Source: CBDFGT01 sp965247225 (lineage in GTDB: Bacteria; Pseudomonadota; Alphaproteobacteria; Rhizobiales; Rhizobiaceae). Taken from it: a DNA stretch of 64,000 nucleotides. Location of the stretch: contig CBDFGT010000014.1 of NCBI GenBank assembly GCA_965247225.1, forward strand, positions 62,001 through 126,000, read 5' to 3'. The position numbers and the translations under genes are program-made. Shown piece after piece: positions 29,074 through 37,771 of this stretch (position 1 is the first letter of the stretch; every line of letters begins with the position of its first letter). The notes under the pieces are model-generated. The model saw only the letters and a program-made list of their open reading frames with translations, ran no database searches and was not told where the DNA came from.

Positions 29074-30339
29074 CTACGTGTTCATGGAGTCAAAGAAATC
29101 ACTGTTATTCTTGGTTTGCTTCAGCTTGTCGATCAGGAATTCAACAGCATCGGTCGTACCCATTGGGGCAAGAATGCGGCGAAGGACAAAGATTTTCTGC
29201 AGATCCTGACGTGGCACAAGAAGGTCTTCCTTGCGCGTTCCGGATTTGAGAATATCCATCGCAGGGAAGATACGCTTGTCGGCCACCTTGCGGTCAAGCA
29301 CGATTTCAGAATTGCCTGTACCCTTGAACTCTTCAAAGATCACTTCGTCCATACGGCTTCCGGTGTCAATGAGGGCTGTCGCAATGATCGTCAGGGAACC
29401 GCCTTCTTCAATATTGCGCGCAGCACCAAAGAAACGCTTTGGCCTTTGCAGGGCGTTCGCATCAACACCACCGGTCAGAACCTTGCCGGAAGACGGCACA
29501 ACCGTATTGTAGGCGCGACCGAGGCGGGTGATCGAATCCAGCAGGATGACAACATCACGCCCGTGCTCAACCAGGCGCTTGGCTTTCTCGATGACAATTT
29601 CCGCTACCTGAACGTGTCGTGTCGCAGGCTCATCGAAGGTTGACGAAACAACTTCGCCCTTCACGGAGCGCTGCATGTCGGTAACTTCTTCAGGACGTTC
29701 ATCTATCAGCAAAACAATCAGATAACATTCAGGATGGTTGGCCGTGATAGAATGGGCAATATTCTGCAGGAGTACGGTCTTGCCCGTGCGTGGTGGTGCC
29801 ACGATCAGACCGCGTTGACCCTTGCCGAGTGGTGCCACAAGGTCAATAACCCGTGCCGACAGATCCTTGGATGTGGGAATATCCAGTTCCATCTTGAACC
29901 GCTCATTCGGGTAGAGCGGTGTCAGATTGTCAAAATGAACCTTGTGGCGGATCTTTTCAGGATCCTCAAAATTGATCGTATTCACCTTCAGCAGGGCAAA
30001 GTAACGTTCGCCCTCTTTCGGTCCGCGAATAGGCCCTTCAACAGTATCGCCTGTTTTCAGGGAAAAACGGCGGATCTGCGATGGTGAAATATAGATATCG
30101 TCCGGACCCGGCAGATAATTCGCATTGGCTGAACGCAGGAACCCGAAACCGTCAAGCAGAACTTCAACAACACCTTCACCGATAATCTCGACATCCTGGC
30201 TGGCCAGCATTTTCAGGATCGCGAACATCAATTCCTGTTTGCGCATGACGCTGGCATTTTCAACTTCAACTGATTCGGCAAAGGCCAGAAGATCGGTAGG
30301 TGTCTTGTTTTTAAGTTCTTGAAGCTTCATCTCAGCCAT
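29074..30339 (-). CDS. rho: Transcription termination factor Rho
   Basis: 421 residues from ATG 30339. An N-terminal helical domain and cold-shock-like RNA-binding fold (LLDGFGFLRSANANYLPGPDDIYISPSQIRRF) are followed by the ATPase core with PPRTGKTVLLQNI (Walker A), VLLIDERPEEVTDM and VILLDSITRLGRAYN. Full length, no insertion domain. Leftward, away from the origin, 140 bp upstream of mnmE. Confidence 0.97.
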   Translation of the reverse strand: MAEMKLQELKNKTPTDLLAFAESVEVENASVMRKQELMFAILKMLASQDVEIIGEGVVEVLLDGFGFLRSANANYLPGPDDIYISPSQIRRFSLKTGDTVEGPIRGPKEGERYFALLKVNTINFEDPEKIRHKVHFDNLTPLYPNERFKMELDIPTSKDLSARVIDLVAPLGKGQRGLIVAPPRTGKTVLLQNIAHSITANHPECYLIVLLIDERPEEVTDMQRSVKGEVVSSTFDEPATRHVQVAEIVIEKAKRLVEHGRDVVILLDSITRLGRAYNTVVPSSGKVLTGGVDANALQRPKRFFGAARNIEEGGSLTIIATALIDTGSRMDEVIFEEFKGTGNSEIVLDRKVADKRIFPAMDILKSGTRKEDLLVPRQDLQKIFVLRRILAPMGTTDAVEFLIDKLKQTKNNSDFFDSMNT

Positions 30340-30461
30340 GAACGGGAACCACATTTGTTTTGCAGGGGAAATTTGTACCGATCGAAATCAGGACATTTGA
30401 GAAAGCGGGCAGTAAAATGCGTCTGCAATTACCCACCTTGAAGAAGGTAGCGCGAAAATAG

Positions 30462-30477
30462 CGATTCACGTGAAACA
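30462..30477. promoter_or_regulatory. Degenerate parS-like site between rho and hemJ
   Basis: CGATTCACGTGAAACA matches parS at 14 of 16 bases; the core CACGTG and the right half are intact. It is non-coding, 1.8 kb left of the origin. Binding by ParB is uncertain. Confidence 0.4.
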
Positions 30478-30557
30478 CCGCAAGTGCCTGAAGAAAAAAC
30501 CTGACACAATGCACCCTATACACAAGCCATATCCAAAACACAACACAGTATGCAGCT

Positions 30558-31103
30558 TCACGAGAATGGCTTTACAATCACCATGATCACAATCATGATC
30601 ATCAGCAGGGTTGGCGCTTCATTCCAGATCCGCCAGTGCATGGCAGTTTTGGTTATCTTGTCCAGAGCAAAATCCCTGGCCGATCTGGCAAAATAGATAT
30701 GTGTCAGTGTCAGACCGGCAACGCCTGACAATTTCAGGTGCAGCCACAGGCCGTGGAACTGAAATCCGTACCAGGCAAGCCAGAGACCAGGGATCCAGCT
30801 TAAAATCATCGCCGGGTTCATGATCAGACGGATCAGGCGTGATTCCATGATCTTGAAAGTTTCCCCTTGCACTGAACCCGCCCCGCATTCCGTGTGATAG
30901 ATAAACAACCGCGGCAGGTACAAAAGACCCGCCATCCAGGAGATGACGGCAATCACATGCAGGGCTTTGACCCATACATAAAGATCAACCGGCTCAAACC
31001 AGAACAGCAGGCCCGCCACGCAGCAAAAACCTGAAAGTGCCAGTGCCACACGGCGCAGCAACTTGCCCTGCGCAACAGCCTCTGATGGATCCGGAGATGG
31101 CAT
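30558..31103 (-). CDS. hemJ: Protoporphyrinogen oxidase HemJ
   Basis: 181 residues from ATG 31103. A four-helix membrane protein that oxidises protoporphyrinogen IX in many alphaproteobacteria. WVKALHVIAVISWMAGLLYLPRLFIYH holds the conserved histidine region and NPAMILSWIPGLWLAW a later helix. The start is one base after the hemE stop, so the two haem genes form a unit. The reading frame stays open further upstream inside hemE but without homology. Confidence 0.88.
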   Translation of the reverse strand: MPSPDPSEAVAQGKLLRRVALALSGFCCVAGLLFWFEPVDLYVWVKALHVIAVISWMAGLLYLPRLFIYHTECGAGSVQGETFKIMESRLIRLIMNPAMILSWIPGLWLAWYGFQFHGLWLHLKLSGVAGLTLTHIYFARSARDFALDKITKTAMHWRIWNEAPTLLMIMIVIMVIVKPFS

Positions 31104-31104
31104 T

Positions 31105-32139
31105 CTATATACCCCCCCGCACCCGGGATACAAGTGCGCGCACATGTTCAGGATTGGCATCCGGCGTAATGCCATGGCCCAGATTGAAAATCAGCGGACC
31201 CTGACCCAGCACGTCCAAAATCCGGTCAATCCCGTCCAGCATAACCTGTCCGCCGGCAACAACCCGCATAGGATCGAGATTGCCCTGCACTGCCCCCTCC
31301 TTTTGCAGCTCCGCCGCAAAGGAAAGGGGAACAGACCAGTCGAGACCAATGCAGTCAGCGTCGGTTCCGCGGCGATAGTCTTTCAGCAAAAATCCGGCAC
31401 CCTTTGCAAATGTGATGATCCTGGCATCCGGTCTTGCAGCACGAACCCTGTCCACAATGCGCCGGACAGGTTTGACAGCATAATCTGCAAATTCCTGCTC
31501 GCCCAGTACACCGGCCCAGGAATCAAAAATCTGTACAGCATCAGCACCGGCATCTATCTGCCGGATGAGATAGTCAGCGGAGACTTCGGCGAGATAGGCA
31601 AGCAACGCCTCAAATTCTTTTGGATACCGGTAGGCAAACAAACGGGCAGGTGCCTGATCCGGTGTTCCATGACCGGCAATCATATAGGTTGCCACTGTCC
31701 AGGGGGCACCGCAAAAACCCAGGAGCGTGGTTTCTGCAGGCAATTTCATGCGCACACCACGCAGAAGCTCATAGACAGGATCCAGATGGTCCGGCTTCCA
31801 TGAGGAAGCGAGTTTGCCAATTCCATCCGCATCAATAGGATCAAGCTTCGGTCCATGGCCTTCTTCAAAGCGGACATTGCGCTGCAAAGCGTCAGGTATC
31901 ACAAGAATATCGGAAAACATGATGGCCGCATCAAAACCGTACCGTCTGATCGGCTGCAAGGTCACTTCGATAGCATGTTTCGGCGTATAGCAGAGATCGA
32001 GAAAACTGCCTGCCTCCGCGCGCGTTGCCCGATACTCCGGAAGGTAACGTCCCGCCTGCCGCATGAGCCATACAGGCGGAACTGACAGTGTCTTGCCTTC
32101 CAGAACCTCAATGAGTTTTTTCCGCGATTCCGCAGCCAA
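31105..32139 (-). CDS. hemE: Uroporphyrinogen decarboxylase
   Basis: 344 residues; converts uroporphyrinogen III to coproporphyrinogen III. WLMRQAGRYLPEYR, DAAIMFSDILVIPDAL and LGHGITPDANPEHV are family signatures. The start is TTG with AAGGGAG seven bases upstream. In alphaproteobacteria hemE borders the chromosomal origin, and the upstream gap here has origin features. Confidence 0.97.
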   Translation of the reverse strand: MAAESRKKLIEVLEGKTLSVPPVWLMRQAGRYLPEYRATRAEAGSFLDLCYTPKHAIEVTLQPIRRYGFDAAIMFSDILVIPDALQRNVRFEEGHGPKLDPIDADGIGKLASSWKPDHLDPVYELLRGVRMKLPAETTLLGFCGAPWTVATYMIAGHGTPDQAPARLFAYRYPKEFEALLAYLAEVSADYLIRQIDAGADAVQIFDSWAGVLGEQEFADYAVKPVRRIVDRVRAARPDARIITFAKGAGFLLKDYRRGTDADCIGLDWSVPLSFAAELQKEGAVQGNLDPMRVVAGGQVMLDGIDRILDVLGQGPLIFNLGHGITPDANPEHVRALVSRVRGGI

Positions 32140-32538
32140 TGCCGTTCTCCCTTAAAAAAATATAAAGAGTCTTGAAAGAGTTCTAATTCTTAGAGTCGGT
32201 GACTATCAAGGATTATAAACTACGGGTCTCTCATCCACAGATCGACGCTCTATTCGCAAATAAACCGGGAAAAAGACACCGCATTTCGTTTGATCAGTTG
32301 AAAGAAAAATTAGCCTTTGGATTTCAACAGTCTGGCCTAATCCCCAAAAACCATATCCTGTGGATAAATCTGTATCCGCAAGGGTTAACGAAACGTTACC
32401 CACAAATGCAGGCCCAGCTGTAAAATTGGTTCCGCACAATCCCGTTTGTGGATAAAAGCGGATTTATACAGTCACGGGGCCGTCATCCGTGTAAAGCCGC
32501 TATTTGTCCCAGCTTATCAACAGGTCCTGGAGAATCAT
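32140..32538. other. oriC: Chromosomal replication origin (oriC), predicted
   Basis: A 399-bp non-coding gap between divergent hemE and ppsR, the conserved place of alphaproteobacterial oriC. It holds an A+T-rich stretch next to hemE (32150-32220), two perfect DnaA boxes on the minus strand (TGTGGATAA at 32359-32367 and 32447-32455) and three boxes one base off (TCATCCACA 32231-32239, TTACCCACA 32396-32404, TTATCAACA 32514-32522). A CtrA-like motif overlaps one box, and GAGTC (CcrM-type GANTC) occurs at 32167 and 32193. Genes on both sides mainly point away. Confidence 0.85.
32385..32399. promoter_or_regulatory. CtrA-like binding site in oriC
   Basis: TTAA-N7-TTAC, one base from the CtrA consensus TTAA-N7-TTAA, overlapping the DnaA-like box at 32396-32404. 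Overlap of CtrA and DnaA sites is known at the Caulobacter origin; its use here is inferred. Confidence 0.45.
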
Positions 32539-33402
32539 GTGGAAACCCGGAAAAACTTCTTTCACCTCCATCTGATATCCGATTCGACCGGTGAAACATT
32601 GATTGCAGCCGGGCGCGCGGCGGCGGCCCAGTTCCAGATGAACCAGGCTGTGGAACATGTTTACCCGCTGGTGCGCAGCAAGAAGCAGATTGCCCGGGTT
32701 CTGGAAACTATCAACTCTGCTCCGGGCATCGTGTTGTACACATTGGTAAACCGGGAACTGGCAGACACCGTTGCAACGAGCTGTGCGGAAATGGGGCTTC
32801 CCGCTGTTTCCCTGCTTGAACCCGTGCTTGCGGTTTTCCAGACCTATCTTGGTTCGCCGCTCAATCGCCAGGCCGGTGCGCAGCATGTATTGGATGCCGA
32901 ATATTTCGCCCGCATTGATGCACTGAATTTTACGATGGAACATGACGACGGACAGTATCCGGCAAATTTTGATGATGCGGATATTGTTCTTGTCGGCATC
33001 AGCCGCACATCGAAAACACCTACCAGCATCTATCTGGCAAACCGGGGCATCAAGACTGCCAATTTGCCGATCATTCTCAATCATCCCATGCCGGAAGGGC
33101 TGATCAGGGCGCGGCGTGCTCTGGTCGTCGGGCTGGTGGCAACAACAGAGCGGATTTCACAGGTGCGGCACAATCGCATTCTGGGTTCGACGACAGGCTT
33201 TGATGGCGAACACTATACCGACCGCGCCACGATCTCGGAAGAACTCAAATATGCAAAAATGCTGTGCAACAGGTACAATTGGCCCATGATTGATGTGACG
33301 CGCCGTTCGATTGAAGAAACCGCTGCCGCCATTATTGCATTGCGCCCTCCCGGCAGGAATGGAGGAGTAGAAGAAAAGATGGCCGATAAACAGGAGGATT
33401 GA
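32539..33402 (+). CDS. Pyruvate, water dikinase regulatory protein (DUF299)
   Basis: 287 residues from GTG 32539, which has GGAG six bases upstream; translations beginning further left would run into the origin's DnaA boxes. FHLHLISDSTGETL begins the fold; GISRTSKTPTSIYLAN is the P-loop of the bifunctional ADP-dependent kinase/phosphorylase that controls PEP synthase or PPDK; a late YNWPMIDVTRRSIEETAA is typical. First gene right of the origin; maf follows after 2 bp. Confidence 0.93.
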   Translation: METRKNFFHLHLISDSTGETLIAAGRAAAAQFQMNQAVEHVYPLVRSKKQIARVLETINSAPGIVLYTLVNRELADTVATSCAEMGLPAVSLLEPVLAVFQTYLGSPLNRQAGAQHVLDAEYFARIDALNFTMEHDDGQYPANFDDADIVLVGISRTSKTPTSIYLANRGIKTANLPIILNHPMPEGLIRARRALVVGLVATTERISQVRHNRILGSTTGFDGEHYTDRATISEELKYAKMLCNRYNWPMIDVTRRSIEETAAAIIALRPPGRNGGVEEKMADKQED

Positions 33403-33404
33403 CC

Positions 33405-34016
33405 ATGAAACCGAAATTGATCCTTGCGTCTGCAAGCCCGTTCCGCAAAGCGCTTATGACCAGTGCCGGGCTGGAATTTCAAGCCATGGCCGCAAATATT
33501 GATGAGCGGGCCATCAGCATGCCCATGGAGGACAAGGGTGCAGATCCGGCCGATATCGCGCAGACACTGGCGATAGCCAAGGCAAAGGATGTTGGCCGTC
33601 ATTACCCCGGTGCCTGTATCATTGGCTCCGATCAGACACTGTCCCTCGGGTCGAAGTCCTATCACAAGCCAAAAGACCGGACAGAAGCTGCCCGGCATCT
33701 TGAGAGCTTTTCCGGACAGACCCATTATCTCAACAGTGCTATTGCCATCACGAAAGACGGTGATGTTATATGGACACATGTGTCGAAAGCATCCATGACG
33801 GTCCGCCCCCTGTCTCAGGAGGATATTCAATCCTATCTGGACAAGGCGGGCGAGAAAGTCTTTCTCAGCGTTGGAGCCTATCAGATTGAAGGATTGGGCA
33901 TTCACCTGTTTGAAAACATGGACGGTGATTATTTCACCATCATGGGCCTGCCGATGCTGCCGCTGCTGTCTGCCCTGAGGGATTTGGGACTTGAGGGATT
34001 TGGGAATCAACCATGA
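33405..34016 (+). CDS. maf: Maf family nucleotide pyrophosphatase
   Basis: 203 residues from ATG 33405, with AGGAGG seven bases upstream. LILASASPFRKALM opens the family; IIGSDQTLSLG contains the acidic active-site residue and GAYQIEGLGIHLF the C-terminal motif. Maf proteins hydrolyse non-canonical or modified NTPs. The stop overlaps the aroE start by 4 bases. Confidence 0.92.
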   Translation: MKPKLILASASPFRKALMTSAGLEFQAMAANIDERAISMPMEDKGADPADIAQTLAIAKAKDVGRHYPGACIIGSDQTLSLGSKSYHKPKDRTEAARHLESFSGQTHYLNSAIAITKDGDVIWTHVSKASMTVRPLSQEDIQSYLDKAGEKVFLSVGAYQIEGLGIHLFENMDGDYFTIMGLPMLPLLSALRDLGLEGFGNQP

Positions 34017-34876
34017 ATGATTCACGTGAAACATTGCCTGCCAATGCCTGCGTCATCGGCTTCCCGGTCAGGCATTCCCGTTCGCCGGCAATCCACCGCT
34101 ACTGGCTGGAACAGCTTGGAATTGCCGGAAGCTACACGGCAAAGGAGATTGCACCGGATGAATTTCCGGCATTCATCCTGTCCATCAAGGATGGGTCGGC
34201 GCGTTTGCGCGGCGGCAATGTCACCATTCCCCACAAGGAAACGGCTTTTGCGCTCGCCGACGCACCGGATGAACTGGCGGGCGAACTGGGTGCTTCCAAT
34301 ACACTGTGGATGGAAGACGGTGTGCTCAAGGCGACCAATACAGACGGTCATGGCTTTGTGTCAAATCTTGACGAGCGTCACCCGGGCTGGGACAAACACA
34401 GGAACCGGGCCGTGGTCTATGGGGCAGGGGGGGCAAGCCGGGCCGTCATCCAGGCCATCCGCAACCGCGGTTTCTCCGAAATCCATGTCCTGAACAGAAC
34501 CCGGTCGCGGGCACAGGAACTGGCAGATCGCTTTGGTCCACGGGTCCATGCCCATCCGCTGGAAGCCTTTGCCGAACTGTCGGCGGGTGCCAATCTCTTC
34601 GTCAACACAACATCGCTCGGCATGGATGGTGAGCCGGCACCCAAACTGGATTTCAGTCATTTTGCTGCAGATGCCGTGATGACCGACATTGTCTATGTGC
34701 CATTGATGACCCCGTTTTTAAAACAGGCCGTCGGGCAGAACCGGCCTGTCGTGGACGGGCTTGGCATGTTGCTGCATCAGGCGGCACCCGGTTTTGCGCT
34801 GTGGTTTGGTCAAACCCCGCATGTTGATGCAAAACTTCGCCAGCTGGTTATGGATGATATGGAGCGGCATGCATGA
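34013..34876 (+). CDS. aroE: Shikimate dehydrogenase
   Basis: 287 residues; reduces 3-dehydroshikimate in aromatic amino-acid synthesis. GFPVRHSRSPAIH and GGNVTIPHKE (catalytic lysine) bind substrate; VYGAGGASRAVIQAI is the nucleotide site with NRTRSRAQEL after it. ATGA overlap with maf and with coaE, so the four genes ppsR-maf-aroE-coaE are tightly coupled. The first codons lie within a parS-like site. Confidence 0.96.
   Translation: MNDSRETLPANACVIGFPVRHSRSPAIHRYWLEQLGIAGSYTAKEIAPDEFPAFILSIKDGSARLRGGNVTIPHKETAFALADAPDELAGELGASNTLWMEDGVLKATNTDGHGFVSNLDERHPGWDKHRNRAVVYGAGGASRAVIQAIRNRGFSEIHVLNRTRSRAQELADRFGPRVHAHPLEAFAELSAGANLFVNTTSLGMDGEPAPKLDFSHFAADAVMTDIVYVPLMTPFLKQAVGQNRPVVDGLGMLLHQAAPGFALWFGQTPHVDAKLRQLVMDDMERHA
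34018..34033. promoter_or_regulatory. parS-like site at the aroE start
   Basis: TGATTCACGTGAAACA, 15 of 16 bases of the parS palindrome, inside aroE codons 2-7, about 1.7 kb right of the origin. Confidence 0.7.
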
Positions 34877-35478
34877 TCACGCTGGGATTGACCGGCTCCA
34901 TCGGAATGGGAAAATCGACCACAGCCGACATGTTTGCAGCCTTCGGTATCCCGGTCTACAGCGCCGATGCAACGGTTCATGATCTTTATCGCAATGAGGC
35001 GGTACCAGCCGTCGAGGCTGCATTTCCCGGAACAACGGTTGAGGGCGTTGTGGACAGGGCCAGACTGTCGCAAAAGCTGGCGCAGGAACCCGACGGATTT
35101 CAAAAGCTCGAAGCCATCGTTCATCCCATGGTTCATGCCCGCGAGCAGGCCTTTCTGGAAAAGCACAGGAAACAGGGAACGAAACTGGTCGTTCTCGATA
35201 TCCCGCTGTTGTTTGAATCCGGCAAACAATCAACTGTTGACTGCGTTGTCGTTGTATCCTGTGCACCCGAAATCCAGAAGCAGCGCGTTCTGGCAAGACC
35301 TGGCATGACCGGGGAAAAGCTGGCCCTGATCCTGTCGCGACAAATGCCGGATTCGGAAAAAAGAAAACAGGCCCGCTATGTCATAGATACGGGGAACGGG
35401 CTTGATGCAGCCCGCAATCAGGTGGCACGGATTCTGGCGCAGCTGACCGGGCAGGTCATTGAAAAACAAGGACCGTAA
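34873..35478 (+). CDS. coaE: Dephospho-CoA kinase
   Basis: 201 residues; last step of coenzyme A synthesis. LGLTGSIGMGKSTTADMF is the P-loop; VLDIPLLFESG is the family's substrate-side motif. The start overlaps aroE (ATGA) and dnaQ follows after 2 bp. Confidence 0.96.
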   Translation: MITLGLTGSIGMGKSTTADMFAAFGIPVYSADATVHDLYRNEAVPAVEAAFPGTTVEGVVDRARLSQKLAQEPDGFQKLEAIVHPMVHAREQAFLEKHRKQGTKLVVLDIPLLFESGKQSTVDCVVVVSCAPEIQKQRVLARPGMTGEKLALILSRQMPDSEKRKQARYVIDTGNGLDAARNQVARILAQLTGQVIEKQGP

Positions 35479-35480
35479 CC

Positions 35481-36197
35481 ATGCGTGAAATCATTTTTGA
35501 TACGGAAACAACCGGTCTCGACAGCAAGGAAGACCGGATTATCGAAATCGGTGCTATTGAGCTTGAACGTCATATCCCGACGGGCCGCACCTTTCATGTC
35601 TATATCAATCCGGGTGAAAGGCCTGTGCATCCCGATGCGCTTGCCGTGCACGGAATTACCGACACGTTTCTGAAAGACAAGCCACGCTTTGATCAGATTG
35701 TCGACGATCTTCTCGCCTTTTTTGATGGGGCGCACTGGATTGCCCACAATGCCGGTTTTGATATCGGTTTCATCAATGCGGAATTGCAGCGGCTGGACCG
35801 GCAACCGGTTCCGAACACGCAGGTTGTCGATACGCTGGCTCTGGCCAGACGCAAACACCCCATGGGTCCGAACTCGCTCGATGCCCTTTGCCGGCGCTAC
35901 GGAATTGACAATTCCCATCGTTCCAAACACGGAGCCCTGCTCGATTCGGAATTGCTGGCAGAAGTCTATATTGAAATGATCGGCGGCAAACAGGCCGCCC
36001 TTGTGCTTGCAGGTCCGGAGCGCGGAGACATTGGCACCGATACCGGCGATGACGGTGATTTTGTTCTTCGCCGCGAAAGGCCCCTGGCCTCGCGCCTTGC
36101 AGAGGGAGAAAAGCGCGCCCACCAGGCGCTGGTTTCAAAAATGGGCCAAAAAGCCATCTGGCTGAAATATGGAAATCCGGAAGAATCCGGCACATAA
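35481..36197 (+). CDS. dnaQ: DNA polymerase III epsilon subunit (proofreading exonuclease)
   Basis: 238 residues. DEDDh exonuclease: IIFDTETTGLD (ExoI), HNAGFDIGFINAEL (ExoII) and HGALLDSELLAEVY (ExoIII with His and Asp). The C-terminal tail past residue 180 carries the linker to the polymerase alpha subunit. Last gene of the rightward run from the origin, followed by a terminator hairpin. Confidence 0.96.
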   Translation: MREIIFDTETTGLDSKEDRIIEIGAIELERHIPTGRTFHVYINPGERPVHPDALAVHGITDTFLKDKPRFDQIVDDLLAFFDGAHWIAHNAGFDIGFINAELQRLDRQPVPNTQVVDTLALARRKHPMGPNSLDALCRRYGIDNSHRSKHGALLDSELLAEVYIEMIGGKQAALVLAGPERGDIGTDTGDDGDFVLRRERPLASRLAEGEKRAHQALVSKMGQKAIWLKYGNPEESGT

Positions 36198-36199
36198 AA

Positions 36200-36228
36200 A
36201 GCCCGGACCTTTCGGGCCCGGGCTGTAT
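36200..36228 (+). terminator. Terminator hairpin between dnaQ and secB
   Basis: AGCCCGG with partial inner pairing and CCGGGCT, followed by a modest T-rich stretch (GTATCTTTTAT). It lies between converging dnaQ and secB and may serve both. Confidence 0.65.
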
Positions 36229-36249
36229 CTTTTATCTTGTATTCAGCAT

Positions 36250-36746
36250 TCAGTTTTTCAAAACGTCGACCTGGGCCTTGGCCTGTTCCTCGGCCATGCG
36301 CTGGGTAAACATCTGGGTAAAATCAATCGGGTCAATCATCAGGGGCGGGAAGCCGCCGTTGCGGGTGACATCCGCAATGATCTGACGTGCAAACGGGAAC
36401 AGCAGGCGCGGGCATTCAATGAAAAGCAGCGGCAGCATGTGTTCCTGCGGAAACCGGCAATCCGGAAAACGCCGCCATAGGCCAGTTCCGCATGGAACAG
36501 AACCTTGTCACCGTCCCTGGCTTCGGCATTCAGCGTCAGCACAACATCAAAGTCATTTTCTGCCAGCGGATTGGCGTTCACATTCACATTGATGTTGATA
36601 GCTGGAGCCTTGTCTCGCGCCTGCAGCGAACGTGGCGCACCCGGATTTTCAAAAGACAGGTCTTTGACATACTGGGCCAGAATATTGAGCGAAGAGCTTG
36701 GCTGTGGTTCTGCCGCGCCATTGCCGTTTTTGTTTTCGTTAGACAC
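36250..36746 (-). pseudogene. secB: Protein-export chaperone SecB, interrupted by a one-base frameshift
   Basis: The first frame (from GTG 36746, AGAGGA upstream) gives typical SecB: SLNILAQYVKDLSFENPGAP and HAELAYGGVFRIAGF. It then breaks near 36450, and family sequence resumes in another frame with MLPLLFIECPRLLFPFARQI and FPPLMIDPIDFTQMF. Adding one C to the coding-strand TTCCGCAG (making TTCCCGCAG, Phe-Pro-Gln) restores GGVFRIAGFPQEHMLPLLF. So the gene is either a recent frameshift mutant or a sequencing error in a short C-run. An inverted-repeat element sits 38 bp upstream of the start. Confidence 0.9.
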
Positions 36747-36783
36747 CGGATTTTCCTCTTGGGTAAGATTTGGTGAAGCGATC

Positions 36784-37051
36784 TAGGGCGTGTCGTCAGT
36801 TACAGATTGGTCGTGGTTTGAGGGAAAATGGTTCAGTTTCAGGAGCAAAATCGCAGGAAGGGCCTACCCCTTTCAAGATTTTGCGACGCCAAAATGGACC
36901 ATTTTCACCAAATCCTCCGGACGCGGCGAATTTTGCCGCTGAATGCGTTGAAAATGCTCGTGATACATTGGGTATCACTTGCGCTTTTCGCCTGTTCAGC
37001 GACAAAATTCGTCTCGCGCCACGACCAATCTGTAACTGACGACACGCCCTA
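36784..37051. mobile_element. TA-flanked inverted-repeat element (MITE-like), long copy
   Basis: 268 bp with perfect 33-bp terminal inverted repeats (36784-36816 and 37019-37051; outer TAGGGCGTGTCGTCAG), ending in TA on both sides as expected for a TA target duplication. The interior has further palindromes (GCAAAATC...GATTTTGC, AAAATGG-A-CCATTTT, GTGATAC...GTATCAC) and no credible gene. A shortened relative lies at 51453-51595. It fills most of the fxsA-secB gap, just upstream of secB; the rest of the gap shows nothing else. Confidence 0.85.
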
Positions 37052-37125
37052 ACACTTCAGCCTGATGCTTTCAACCCGTCAGCAAACGAGACCGGAAAGC
37101 GAATTTGCCAGGGTCGCTTCGCCTC

Positions 37126-37626
37126 TTATGGTTTATTCCAGGGTGAGCTGGTGTCAGGATCGCGTTTGAATTCGTCATCATCCAGATCGACAATCTTCGT
37201 ATTCGCGCCCGCCTGTCGTGTTTCATCCTGTTCACGCGATGCCGTATGGAACCTTGATGTTGCGCTGCCAAAACGCATGCGCGTACGCAGAAAGTCCCAC
37301 ACACGGTTACGAATGGCCGGCATGAACAGCAAAAAGCCCAGTATGTCAGTGATAAAGCCCGGCACAATCAGGAGAAGTGCGGCAACAACAATCATGGCAC
37401 CATGAATGATATCCTTGCCGGGATTTTGTCCTTCCCGACTTTCGCGTGTCAGCGTTTGCAGGATGCTGAAACCCTGTATGCGAAGAAGGACAGATCCGGT
37501 AATGGCCGACAGGATAACAAGGCCGATGGTCGGCAGAACACCGATATATTGCCCGACCACTATAAACCCGGCGATTTCCGCCAGTGGAACAGCAAGAATC
37601 AGAAACGGAAAAAAGCGCAAGGTCAT
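37126..37626 (-). CDS. fxsA: FxsA family membrane protein
   Basis: 166 residues from ATG 37626 (AGGA five bases upstream; an ATG two codons earlier is possible). Three to four hydrophobic segments with LAVPLAEIAGFIVVGQYIG and LLIVPGFITDILGFLLFMP match FxsA, a cytoplasmic-membrane protein whose overproduction lets E. coli tolerate phage T7 F-exclusion. The molecular role is unknown. The C-terminal tail is charged. Same strand as secB. Confidence 0.88.
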   Translation of the reverse strand: MTLRFFPFLILAVPLAEIAGFIVVGQYIGVLPTIGLVILSAITGSVLLRIQGFSILQTLTRESREGQNPGKDIIHGAMIVVAALLLIVPGFITDILGFLLFMPAIRNRVWDFLRTRMRFGSATSRFHTASREQDETRQAGANTKIVDLDDDEFKRDPDTSSPWNKP

Positions 37627-37771
37627 GTTCATCCTGAAGACTGGTTATGGAACACGGGTATCATTTTTTCACACGACAGGATACCAAGACCGTGTATCAC
37701 TATTTGAATGATACGGAGTGACGCCTATATGATGGTGCGTGGACAGAATTTAACAATGGTTTCTGATCGAA

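Noticed and set aside
32446..32538. Extended N-terminus of the DUF299 protein starting inside the origin
   Set aside because: It would translate a DnaA box and non-homologous residues; GTG 32539 has a good ribosome-binding site and gives the family start.
36770..37052. Small open frames inside the long MITE-like element
   Set aside because: They follow the inverted ends and internal palindromes; no start signal and no counterpart in the short copy.
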